A stretch of DNA of 5,767 nt from Syntrophomonadaceae bacterium (GCA_007122565.1 SKTJ01000329.1:1-5767), one strand, 5' to 3'; shown: positions 1 through 5,767, counted from the stretch's first letter. Notes: generated by a model from the sequence alone, not told the origin. Made by a program: numbers and translations.

Positions 1-686
1 GCAAGCAGAATCATCAGCAGCATGGAGATGGATACGGGTAGAATTGCCCGAAGGGCGTCACCATTAGCCTTAATCGAAATACGGAAAAGTCCCGTGCCTT
101 TAAACATGACCATTATTGCAAGGAGCAGAGCAATTAGGGCAGCTGGCAAATTATTCAGCAGCAACCGGCCCAGCTTAAGCCCTGTAAGTTCAACTGTGAT
201 GATCATGGCGGGGTACAGGGGATACATCAGATAGATTATATGGCGGAAAAAGACATTTATTGCCGCCTTTCGCTCCGACTCCAGCTTCAGATCTGCAGTA
301 GCTTCTTCCACCAGCGGCGCCGAAAAAACAGCTCCACCCAGAATCGGCATAAGGCCCACAAGCATGGCCAGGAATGAGGCAATTACCCTCCTGTCTGCGA
401 TCATGGTATATAAGCCTGACATGAACTTTTCCAGCAAACCTGTTTCTTTCATCAGGCTGTTGAAAAACCCGAGTAGGATTACACTGAGAATCAAAGTTAG
501 TGTCACAGCAGAAGTCAGGGTTGATGCTAACGCCCACCAAAGTCCTGCCGGACCCAGCCCTCCCGTAAACCCCACCACAACAGCAGCAACAAGCAATGTA
601 ATCCCCAGCTCGATTTTTCTAAGACTGCCTAAGCTGACAATTAAACAAAGAATAAGTATCTCCAGCCACGCGGGAAAGTATATCAT
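1..686 (-). CDS. DUF401 family membrane permease-like protein, N-terminal 228 codons (3' end outside window)
   Basis: The reading frame starts at ATG 686-684 and stays open to the left edge, so the gene is truncated by the window; the family usually has roughly 400 residues. An AGGAG lies 11 nt before the ATG, and an in-frame stop further upstream limits the start. The protein is very hydrophobic, with probable membrane segments near residues 7-20, 26-41, 48-75, 101-120, 147-165, 178-194 and 214-228. The block GLMPILGGAVFSAPLVEEA (residues 111-129), followed by FFRH (146-149) and MYPLYPAMII (154-163), is what I recognise as the DUF401 signature. DUF401 belongs to the broad ion-transporter type membrane proteins, but its substrate is unknown. 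A terminator between this gene and the upstream DUF2284 gene suggests a separate transcript. The family call is fairly sure; function is not. Confidence 0.82.
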   Translation of the reverse strand, partial: MIYFPAWLEILILCLIVSLGSLRKIELGITLLVAAVVVGFTGGLGPAGLWWALASTLTSAVTLTLILSVILLGFFNSLMKETGLLEKFMSGLYTMIADRRVIASFLAMLVGLMPILGGAVFSAPLVEEATADLKLESERKAAINVFFRHIIYLMYPLYPAMIITVELTGLKLGRLLLNNLPAALIALLLAIMVMFKGTGLFRISIKANGDALRAILPVSISMLLMILL

Positions 687-746
687 AAAACCACGGTCTC
701 CTGATTTACATTGATGACGTGCTTATCTTTATTTCCCGCTTTATCT

Positions 747-774
747 AATTTATCCTGCTTTGCGATACAGCCAA
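747..774 (-). promoter_or_regulatory. Weak candidate promoter for the DUF401 gene
   Basis: On the minus strand TTGGCT (774-769) and TAAATT (752-747) are separated by 16 nt, about 60 nt before the DUF401 start codon. Each hexamer matches the sigma-A consensus only partly. The main argument is position: it lies between the upstream terminator and the DUF401 gene, where a promoter would be needed. A chance match is quite possible. Confidence 0.25.
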
Positions 775-804
775 TTCCCCCCTTGCTTTCCTAGTGTGTG
801 CCTC

Positions 805-847
805 AAATTAAAAAGAAGGAGCGTAGCAAACAGGCTATCGCTCCTTT
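805..847 (-). terminator. Rho-independent terminator of the cfa-DUF2284 operon
   Basis: Read on the minus strand, AAGGAGCGATAGC (846-834) pairs with GCTACGCTCCTT (827-816). This gives 8 bp, one bulged A and 4 more bp around a 6-nt loop CTGTTT. It is followed at once by a T-rich tail, CTTTTTAATTT (815-805). The stem begins 45 nt after the TGA of the DUF2284 gene. On the plus strand no T-run follows the stem, so it acts in the minus direction. Confidence 0.85.
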
Positions 848-891
848 GAGGATGCTGGTCCTGGATGTGGCAAACAAAACGTCCCGGTGCC

Positions 892-1428
892 TCACTCCAC
901 CAGCAGGATGGCATAGCGATGCATAGTCTCCTTGTAATCTCTAAGCACCTCAATGGAGTAACCGGCACTGCGCACCGTGGCGAAAACGTCCACTGCCAGG
1001 GATTCAGGCCCGGGGCGTGCTTCTTCCTTTTTCACACAAGCCTCTCTTGTACCCGTACATTGCTCGCAAAGGCGACACTCATCCATAAAGAGCATGAATG
1101 CCTTGTGAAAGCCGGACCAGAAAACCTCCCGCTCCAGCCGGAGCAACCGGTCGCTCACATCCTTACTCCACAAACGACGCTCCTCAGGATGATCCACTGC
1201 TTTGGACAGATGAAAAATAACAGCTTTATCGTACTCGGCAAAAAATTCACGGCATTCCGCCACCGCAGGCACCTGGGGCGGGCAGGTCCCTTTTTTGCCA
1301 TAACTGGAGCATCCGAACATGCACTTGAAGCGCACCCACTGGGCCACCTGAATCTGTTCCGCCCTGATCCAGCGGTAATCGTCAAAGCCATGTTTACCAA
1401 ACAGCTCACCGAGCATCTGCTTGTCCAT
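892..1428 (-). CDS. DUF2284 domain putative metal-binding protein
   Basis: This 178-residue protein carries two cysteine clusters. The first is the KCMFGCSSYGKKGTCPP block (residues 35-51) with C36, C40 and C49. The second is CRLCEQCTGTREAC (118-131), C-x2-C-x2-C-x6-C, followed by ARPGPESLAVDVFATV (137-152). This is the arrangement of the DUF2284 family, annotated as predicted metal-binding proteins; an iron-sulfur cluster is likely by analogy with ferredoxin-like spacing but is not shown. There are no membrane segments, so it should be cytoplasmic. The start ATG 1428-1426 has an AGAGG about 9 nt upstream. It follows the cfa gene by 53 nt on the same strand with no terminator between them, and a strong terminator follows it, so it is probably the last gene of a cfa operon. 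The reaction is unknown. The long antisense ORF over it is a shadow. Confidence 0.85.
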   Translation of the reverse strand: MDKQMLGELFGKHGFDDYRWIRAEQIQVAQWVRFKCMFGCSSYGKKGTCPPQVPAVAECREFFAEYDKAVIFHLSKAVDHPEERRLWSKDVSDRLLRLEREVFWSGFHKAFMLFMDECRLCEQCTGTREACVKKEEARPGPESLAVDVFATVRSAGYSIEVLRDYKETMHRYAILLVE

Positions 1429-1481
1429 CTAAACCATCCTCTTGCTTATGATTTTTGAAGCGGAAGAGAGGTTTTCACCTT

Positions 1482-2675
1482 TCATTGATAAAGATAATCC
1501 CGGGTGAGGGGCAGTTGGTTATTCAGTCCCTTGCTGAAAAGGATCTGGTGTATGTCAAGCCCGCTGGCTTGGAAGGACGAAGTACATCCCACCAGGTATA
1601 AACGCCACATACGCACGAATTTTTCCCCGTATTTTTCTTCCACCTGATCAGCCACTTCCTCAAAATTCCGGGCCCACCTGTCTGTGGTCATGGCATAATG
1701 CATGCGCAGGCTTTCCACGTCCAAGAGATTAAAACTATAGTGGGGCAATTCCCAAACCACTTCCCTGAGGGAAGGGATGTAGCCCCAGGGGAAAATATAT
1801 TTCTCCAGCCAGGGGTTGGTGTGGGACTCCATGGGATGCGTAATGGTATGGAGTAGTGAAAGCCCCTGCGGTTTTAACATCTTTTCGATAGAGGCAAAGT
1901 ATTCCGGAATGTTTTCCTTACCTACATGCTCAAACATACCCACACTTACTATTTTATCGTAAACAGGCCCTTCCCTGACAAGGTCCCGGTAATCGACCAA
2001 GCGAACCTCAACTTGTCCCGCGAGCCCCTCTTCCTCAATACGCCGCTTTGTCTCCCTCTCCTGCTCCTGGCTGAGGGTAACACCCACCGCTTTAATCCCA
2101 TACAACTTAGCAGCACGAATAATCAACCAGCCCCAGCCGCTACCGATATCCAGCAGCCTTTCCCCCTCTTTCAACTGCAACTTACGTAATATATGGTCAA
2201 TTTTCTGCAACTGCGCCTGTTTAAGGGAGTCTTCGGGAGAGCGAAAATAGGCACAAGAGTAGCTCATGGTTTCGTCAAGCCAGAGACTGAAGAAATCGTT
2301 CCCCAGATCGTAGTGGTACTGCACATCCTCCGCCTGCTTGCAGAGTGAAGTGTTTTTTTGCCGTTTCAGGAAACGCTGCAGCAACCCTTCCCCATCGACT
2401 TTGCTCTTAAGCAAACTGTCGTTCCGGATAAACAGTTTGAAAACATCCCGCAAGTCCCCCTCGAAATCAATCTTTCTTTGCATATATGCTTCACCAACCT
2501 GAACTTCCGGTTCATAAAGCATCGCCTGCAAATCCAGTTTTTCGTTTACAATCATCTTAAAAACAGGCTTACATTCTTTCGTCCCGTAAATCTCCGTATC
2601 CCCGTCCCAGTAAGTAACAGCAAAAGACTCCCCCTCAACCCGTTTAAAGACCGACCGCAAAATACTCTTTTGCAC
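1482..2675 (-). CDS. cfa: Cyclopropane-fatty-acyl-phospholipid synthase (SAM-dependent)
   Basis: The enzyme transfers a methylene group from S-adenosylmethionine to the double bond of unsaturated acyl chains in membrane phospholipids. At 397 residues it is a normal full length for the family. An N-terminal lipid-binding region (about 1-110) precedes the methyltransferase domain. Visible motifs are VQYHYDLGNDFFSLWL (118-133), the SAM-binding LLDIGSGWG (174-182), GMFEHVG (246-252), HTITHP (276-281), HYAMTTDRW (326-334) and YLVGCTSSF (360-368). The bicarbonate-binding and catalytic residues known from E. coli Cfa appear to correspond to C141, E249, H276, I278 and Y327. The start is GTG (2675-2673), supported by AAGGAG 9 nt upstream. 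It is the first gene of an apparent operon with the DUF2284 gene, read from a sigma-A-like promoter about 100 nt upstream. The family call is firm; other members act on mycolic acids or other lipids, so the exact substrate is inferred. Confidence 0.94.
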   Translation of the reverse strand: MQKSILRSVFKRVEGESFAVTYWDGDTEIYGTKECKPVFKMIVNEKLDLQAMLYEPEVQVGEAYMQRKIDFEGDLRDVFKLFIRNDSLLKSKVDGEGLLQRFLKRQKNTSLCKQAEDVQYHYDLGNDFFSLWLDETMSYSCAYFRSPEDSLKQAQLQKIDHILRKLQLKEGERLLDIGSGWGWLIIRAAKLYGIKAVGVTLSQEQERETKRRIEEEGLAGQVEVRLVDYRDLVREGPVYDKIVSVGMFEHVGKENIPEYFASIEKMLKPQGLSLLHTITHPMESHTNPWLEKYIFPWGYIPSLREVVWELPHYSFNLLDVESLRMHYAMTTDRWARNFEEVADQVEEKYGEKFVRMWRLYLVGCTSSFQASGLDIHQILFSKGLNNQLPLTRDYLYQ

Positions 2676-2684
2676 TGCTTTTCG

Positions 2685-2690
2685 CTCCTT
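2685..2690 (-). promoter_or_regulatory. Ribosome binding site fixing the GTG start of cfa
   Basis: AAGGAG on the minus strand lies 9 nt before GTG 2675-2673. No ATG with comparable support is near, and the protein begins at the usual place for the family, so the GTG is preferred. Confidence 0.8.
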
Positions 2691-2729
2691 TCCGTGTTAT
2701 TTTCAGGTAACTTGTCCACCTATCTGCAA

Positions 2730-2745
2730 AACCGATTAGGCGGTT
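2730..2745. repeat. Small inverted repeat in the cfa leader
   Basis: AACCG (2730-2734) and CGGTT (2741-2745) form a perfect 5-bp inverted repeat around six bases. It lies in the untranslated leader of cfa, about 30 nt downstream of the predicted transcription start and 55 nt before the GTG. It could be a small RNA hairpin or a regulator site, but an arm of this length can easily arise by chance. Confidence 0.3.
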
Positions 2746-2783
2746 CAACTTTCCCCTTACACATGTTTACTCGCTCCTACTCC

Positions 2784-2813
2784 ATTTTACCCCTATCTTT
2801 ATCAATATTTCAA
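2784..2813 (-). promoter_or_regulatory. Predicted sigma-A promoter of cfa
   Basis: On the minus strand TTGAAA (2813-2808) and TAAAAT (2789-2784) are separated by 18 nt. Each hexamer matches the consensus at five of six positions. Transcription would start near 2777, giving a leader of about 100 nt before the GTG start of cfa. Confidence 0.55.
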
Positions 2814-2849
2814 GGATGAATAAGGAAAATCCTCAAAAAGATGGAGTAC

Positions 2850-2867
2850 CATTTCCAAAAAGAAATG
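2850..2867. promoter_or_regulatory. Inverted repeat in the promoter spacer, candidate operator
   Basis: CATTTC (2850-2855) and GAAATG (2862-2867) form a perfect 6-bp inverted repeat around CAAAAA. It fills the region between the -35 position and the -10 hexamer of the plus-strand promoter and shares its last two bases with the TG of the extended -10. This is a usual place for a repressor operator. No regulator gene is present in the window, so the protein that might bind is unknown. Confidence 0.4.
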
Positions 2868-2874
2868 ATATAAT
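2866..2874 (+). promoter_or_regulatory. Consensus extended -10 promoter reading toward the MFS gene
   Basis: TGATATAAT contains the perfect -10 hexamer TATAAT (2869-2874) preceded by the extended-10 TGN. There is no good -35 hexamer 16 to 18 nt upstream, which extended -10 promoters can tolerate. The start of transcription would fall near 2881, producing a leader of about 270 nt ahead of the exporter gene, including the structured segment at 2919-3050. Confidence 0.55.
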
Positions 2875-2918
2875 GGTAAGAAAACTGTAACAACTCAGCA
2901 CTCTTGAAAATAGCACAA

Positions 2919-3050
2919 AGGGGTTCAGGATTGCCTGTGAGTAACCGTTCAGGCTCGATCAAAAGGCTTTGCCGGACCGGGGTTTCTACATTTTACTTGT
3001 CTGAGCGCAGCGAGCCAAAAAATGTGGCCGGGTCGGCAAATGCAACCCCT
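2919..3050 (+). ncRNA. Predicted structured RNA (three-way junction), leader of the MFS gene or free small RNA
   Basis: Hand folding gives a closed domain. P1 pairs AGGGGTT (2919-2925) with AACCCCT (3044-3050). P2 pairs 2929-2937 with 2950-2960, 9 bp with a 2-nt bulge and a 12-nt loop. P3 pairs 2966-2980 with 3028-3043 (one A-G mismatch, one bulged T) and continues after a 5-nt bulge as 2986-2994 with 3019-3027, closing a 24-nt loop. P3 and P1 abut without an unpaired base at 3043/3044, so they could stack. Three wobble pairs (2932:2957, 2975:3033, 2987:3026) are G-U only in plus-strand RNA, and an extended -10 promoter lies just upstream. No T-run follows, so it is not a plain terminator. 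I do not recognise the family; a palindromic repeat element is the main alternative. Confidence 0.5.
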
Positions 3051-3061
3051 ATATCTTTAAC

Positions 3062-3090
3062 TTGAGACTGCGGTTTCGAACAGGTATCCT
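3062..3090 (+). promoter_or_regulatory. Second candidate sigma-A promoter, proximal to the MFS gene
   Basis: TTGAGA (3062-3067) and TATCCT (3085-3090) are separated by 17 nt, matching the consensus at five and four positions. Transcription from it would start near 3097 and skip the structured segment, leaving a leader of about 55 nt. An inverted repeat CAGGTA (3081-3086) / TACCTG (3109-3114) overlaps the -10 and brackets the expected start point. Confidence 0.4.
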
Positions 3091-3150
3091 GCACCCCGCT
3101 GCAAATTATACCTGAGTAGTAACAGAAAACTAAACATAAGGGCGAACTTT

Positions 3151-4554
3151 ATGCAAACTAATGTAAACAAAACCATTGCCTTACTTGTCATTAATATAAG
3201 CACATTCTCCTCAGCCTTTATGACTTCTGCTATTCATATTGCCCTTCCAACAATCGGCGCTGAATTTCTGGCTGACACAGTATTACTTGGTTGGCTTGTT
3301 ACTGCCTATCTGTTGACTACGGCAATTCTGCTTGTCCCCCTGGGAAAGGCATCTGATATTTACGGCAGGAAAAAATATTTCCTTTATGGCATCAGCTTAT
3401 TTACCCTTTCCTCTTTTCTCAGTGCAATTTCCCCATCCCTTGCTTTACTATTTGCCTTTAGAATCATCCAGGGAGTCGGCACCGCTTTGCTTCTCGGAAC
3501 AGGCGTGGCCATGCTTTCATCTATATTTCCCCCGGGGGAAAGGGGCAGGGCCCTGGGGATTAACGTCGCCGTAACATACATCGGGTTATCAATGGCCCCG
3601 GCACTGGGAGGTATACTAACCCAGTATTTTGGCTGGCGTAGTATTTTCCTTTTCAATGTGCCGCTGGGTTTATTGATGATTTTACTTGTTCTCTGGAAAG
3701 TGAAAGGTGAGTGGGCTGAAGCAGCAGGGGAAAAGCTTGACTATGCCGGTTCTTTTATTTATTCTTTCACGGTTATCTTCATCATTTACGGTCTTACGCT
3801 GATACCGGAAATAAGAGGACTCTGGTTTATTATTCCAGGTTTGGCGGGCCTTTTGTTATTCATCCACTGGGAATTAAAAATAAAAAACCCTATTCTGAAT
3901 ATACACCTCTTTACCCAGAACAGGGTTTTTGCCCTTTCGAATCTATCAGCACTAATCAATTACAGCTCAACCTATGCGCTGGGATTTATGCTCAGCCTCT
4001 ACCTCCAATATATCAAAGGGCTTGATCCCCAATATGCAGGTTTTGTGCTCGTATCCCAACCCATGATGATGGCCCTCTTTTCGCCTTTTACAGGCAGGTT
4101 GTCGGAGCGGATTGAACCGAGAATCCTCGCTTCAAGCGGTATGGCCATTGTTGTTGCAGGACTTATTCCCCTCGCGTTCATATCCGGGCAGACATCCCTT
4201 TACTATATCATTGCCTGTCTCATGGTCCTTGGTTTCGGTTTCGCCGTTTTTTCATCTCCCAACATGAACGCGATCATGAGTTCTGTTGAGAAGAATTATT
4301 ATGGTGTCGCGTCGGCCACCCTTGCCACCATGCGGCTCACCGGCCAACTCTTCAGTATGGCAATTGTCATGGTAGTGTTTGCCATTAACATGGGGCAAAC
4401 CCAGATAACCCCCGCATATCACTCCCTCTTCCTCTTAAGCAGCCGGACTATCTTTATCATTTTCGCCCTACTGTGCTTTGGCGGTATTTTTGCATCACTG
4501 GCAAGGGGTAAGCTAAATGATCAGAAAGACAGCCCCATCCATCCTCCATCCTGA
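3151..4554 (+). CDS. MFS transporter, DHA2 (EmrB/QacA-like, 14-helix) family exporter
   Basis: This 467-residue polytopic protein probably exports a drug or other small solute in exchange for protons. About 14 hydrophobic segments can be placed, first near 8-30 and last near 430-450, as in DHA2 rather than the 12-helix DHA1 family. Motif A is GKASDIYGRKK (65-75), motif B RIIQGVGTALLLG (104-116) with R104, and the antiporter motif C is GLSMAPALGG (145-154), followed by WRSIFLFNVPLG (162-173). A second motif-A-like GRLSERIEPR lies at 315-324. The helix-1 motif ends in IALPTIG, but the aspartate usual before it in DHA2 proteins is M24, and the first glycine of the GP pair in motif C is A149. Start ATG 3151 has AAGGG 8 nt upstream. 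It is divergent from cfa and convergent with the ABC-F gene. The substrate cannot be read from the sequence. Confidence 0.9.
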   Translation: MQTNVNKTIALLVINISTFSSAFMTSAIHIALPTIGAEFLADTVLLGWLVTAYLLTTAILLVPLGKASDIYGRKKYFLYGISLFTLSSFLSAISPSLALLFAFRIIQGVGTALLLGTGVAMLSSIFPPGERGRALGINVAVTYIGLSMAPALGGILTQYFGWRSIFLFNVPLGLLMILLVLWKVKGEWAEAAGEKLDYAGSFIYSFTVIFIIYGLTLIPEIRGLWFIIPGLAGLLLFIHWELKIKNPILNIHLFTQNRVFALSNLSALINYSSTYALGFMLSLYLQYIKGLDPQYAGFVLVSQPMMMALFSPFTGRLSERIEPRILASSGMAIVVAGLIPLAFISGQTSLYYIIACLMVLGFGFAVFSSPNMNAIMSSVEKNYYGVASATLATMRLTGQLFSMAIVMVVFAINMGQTQITPAYHSLFLLSSRTIFIIFALLCFGGIFASLARGKLNDQKDSPIHPPS

Positions 4555-4686
4555 AATCATTACTGATTTTATCTTTTCAAGCTCTCTTATAAGCTTATCT
4601 ATATCCTTATAATCTTCACCGGTATATAAAGTAAAGCTGCTTCTATCTCTGTTGTTCCATGGACATGTAGTGGTGGAGTGCATCAT
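4513..4686 (-). CDS. 57-codon ORF downstream of the ABC-F gene, possibly a gene remnant
   Basis: The frame runs from ATG 4686-4684 (a second ATG follows at once) to TAG 4515-4513. The first ATG overlaps the TGA of the ABC-F gene in an ATGA arrangement, typical of translational coupling, but there is no visible ribosome binding site. An in-frame TAA directly precedes it. The last 42 nt overlap the 3' end of the convergent MFS gene. Residues 15-40 of the peptide, including SSFTLYTGEDYKDIDKLI, resemble the C-terminal segment of class V PLP-dependent aminotransferases and cysteine desulfurases (R-x-S-F, Y, then D-I-D-x-L-I-x-x-L). That likeness is from memory and short. With no lysine site or PLP fold it could not be an active enzyme. 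It may be a decayed tail of a lost gene, a small unknown protein, or a chance frame. Confidence 0.35.
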   Translation of the reverse strand: MMHSTTTCPWNNRDRSSFTLYTGEDYKDIDKLIRELEKIKSVMISGWRMDGAVFLII

Positions 4687-5767
4687 TTAGAATCTGCAAT
4701 TATTTTTGCCAAATCGCTAAGATAGACCCAGCGATCCATTTTTAAAGCTAAAGCTTTTTCCAGTTCTTCTTTCTGTGGTAATAATTCCCCCAACCTGGCA
4801 TAGTTACTCGCTTCATTTTGAATCGTCTTCTCTAATACCTTAAGCTGTTCTTCAAGATCAGCAATCAGACCGTCAATTTCTGCATATTCCAGTTGTTCTT
4901 TATAGGTGAATTTAAGTTTTCTTTGTTTTGCAGGTTTTTCAGCTGGACGAGTCGGCATATTTTCGCCACCTGTTTTCTGCTTCTCCTGTTTAGCCTGTGC
5001 TGTATAGTTTTCTAAATAATCGGTATAACCGCCCACATATTGTTTCAAGGTTCCGTCACTTTGAAACTCAAATATCCGATCGACCACCTTATCTAAGAAA
5101 TAACGATCATGGGATGCGACTACCACAGCTCCATTGAAGTTTTCCAAATAATCTTCCAGAATCACCAATGTCTCAATATCCAGGTCATTAGAAGGCTCGT
5201 CCATCAGCAAAATATTCGGAGCACCCATGAGCACCCTTAGTAAAAATAGCCTTCTCCTCTCTCCCCCGGAAAGTTTATCGATAGCATTCCACTGTAAATG
5301 GGCAGGGAAAAGAAACTTCTCCAACATCTGTGAAGCGGTTAAAGTACCCTCCACGGTCTCGATATTTTCGGCAACTCCCCGGATATAATCGATCACCCGA
5401 AGTGAAGTGTCCATTTCTTCACTTTCCTGCGAGAAATACCCGAGTTTAACCGTATCACCCTTAACAACCGTACCACGGTCAGGGGCGACCTCACCAGTAA
5501 TCATCCTCAATAAGGTGGATTTGCCACACCCATTTTTGCCGATGATCCCTGTTCTTGCATCGCGCAGGATGATATGATCAAAGTCCCGAATTAGCTGCTT
5601 CCCATCAAAGCTTTTGGATATATTGTTGATCTCTATGGTCTTCTTCCCAAGGCGGGTTGTCACTGAGTTAAGATTCAGTTTCTCACCTGCCGTCGGCATT
5701 TCCCTTGCACTTAATTTTTCAAACCGCTCTTTTCGTTCTTTACTTTTCGTTCCCCGGGCTCTCGGCC
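4683..5767 (-). CDS. ABC-F family ATPase (Uup-like), C-terminal part; N-terminal half outside window
   Basis: The frame is open to the right edge, so the gene begins beyond the window; the internal Met at 5699 is not the real start. The edge codons spell PRARGTKSKERKERFEKL, the linker between the two nucleotide-binding domains of ABC-F proteins. Numbering from that Met, the second ATPase domain has Walker A GKNGCGKST (54-62), Q-loop Q91, signature LSGGE (143-147), Walker B ILLMDEPSNDLD (173-184) and switch H197. No membrane segments are present, which fits ABC-F proteins that act on the ribosome as translation factors or antibiotic-protection proteins. A lysine-rich linker leads to a C-terminal coiled coil (about 266-330) like the Uup tail, which can bind DNA in Uup. 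The full protein should have about 630 residues. DEPS replaces the usual DEPT. An antibiotic-resistance role cannot be told from this half. Confidence 0.93.
   Translation of the reverse strand, partial: PRARGTKSKERKERFEKLSAREMPTAGEKLNLNSVTTRLGKKTIEINNISKSFDGKQLIRDFDHIILRDARTGIIGKNGCGKSTLLRMITGEVAPDRGTVVKGDTVKLGYFSQESEEMDTSLRVIDYIRGVAENIETVEGTLTASQMLEKFLFPAHLQWNAIDKLSGGERRRLFLLRVLMGAPNILLMDEPSNDLDIETLVILEDYLENFNGAVVVASHDRYFLDKVVDRIFEFQSDGTLKQYVGGYTDYLENYTAQAKQEKQKTGGENMPTRPAEKPAKQRKLKFTYKEQLEYAEIDGLIADLEEQLKVLEKTIQNEASNYARLGELLPQKEELEKALALKMDRWVYLSDLAKIIADSK

Noticed and set aside
190..714. Complete ORFs on both strands in 22-714
   Set aside because: They are shadows of the open minus-strand DUF401 frame, which is hydrophobic and carries recognisable family motifs.
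865..1458. 197-codon plus-strand ORF
   Set aside because: It is antisense to the DUF2284 gene, whose cysteine motifs and ribosome binding site are convincing; the plus-strand translation shows no family features.
1469..1480. AGGT-GAAA-ACCT hairpin between cfa and the DUF2284 gene (minus strand)
   Set aside because: Only four base pairs and no T-tail, so it does not separate the two genes transcriptionally.
2358..2819. 153-codon plus-strand ORF over the start of cfa
   Set aside because: It is antisense to the Cfa N-terminus and leader, with no ribosome binding site or recognisable domain.
2816..2890. 24-codon ORF on the plus strand, ATG 2816 to TAA 2890, as a leader peptide
   Set aside because: The only purine-rich stretch (AAGG) touches the ATG with no spacing, and the consensus -10 element lies inside the frame, so a transcript from that promoter would not contain the ORF start.
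2999..3018. GAGCGCAGCGAG segment resembling part of a ColE1-type plasmid origin flank
   Set aside because: The likeness is about a dozen bases within the apical loop of the folded segment; there is no other plasmid-like sequence around it.
4579..4596. AAGCT / AGCTT hairpin as a terminator after the MFS gene
   Set aside because: The 5-bp A/T-rich stem has an 8-nt loop and no T-run after it; it is too weak to call. No convincing terminator is visible between the convergent genes.

Overview
The window looks like chromosomal DNA from a low- to mid-GC Gram-positive bacterium, probably a member of the Clostridia (Peptococcaceae-like). This rests on strong AGGAG-type ribosome binding sites, a GTG start, sigma-A-like promoters and a mixture of families (DUF401, DUF2284, Cfa, ABC-F) common in that group. 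It is an inference from style, not a proven assignment. I see no CRISPR array, tRNA, rRNA or insertion sequence.

Layout from left to right. Positions 1-686 (minus strand) hold the first 228 codons of a DUF401 membrane permease whose 3' end lies beyond the left edge. A factor-independent terminator at 805-847 closes the next minus-strand unit, which reads from right to left: a sigma-A-like promoter (2784-2813), a cyclopropane-fatty-acyl-phospholipid synthase with a GTG start (1482-2675), and 53 nt later a cysteine-rich DUF2284 protein (892-1428). A 475-nt divergent spacer (2676-3150) separates this operon from a plus-strand MFS exporter of the DHA2 type (3151-4554). Facing the exporter is the C-terminal part of an ABC-F ATPase (minus strand, 4683-5767, N-terminal half beyond the right edge). 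A short 57-codon ORF (4513-4686) overlaps the ABC-F stop codon and also the exporter's 3' end.

The most unusual part is the divergent spacer. On the plus strand it has a consensus extended -10 element (2866-2874) preceded by an 18-bp inverted repeat that fills the promoter spacer. From about 40 nt after the expected start of transcription, a 132-nt segment (2919-3050) folds by hand into a closed three-way junction. Its three wobble pairs are all G-U on the plus strand, so the fold favours a plus-strand RNA. This could be an undescribed cis-acting leader of the exporter gene or a free small RNA. I could not match it to a riboswitch or small-RNA family that I know.

Functionally, membrane lipid modification (Cfa), drug or solute export (MFS), and translation-factor or antibiotic-protection type ATPase functions (ABC-F) are compatible with an envelope or toxic-compound stress neighbourhood. 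Nothing in the sequence proves that these genes act together.
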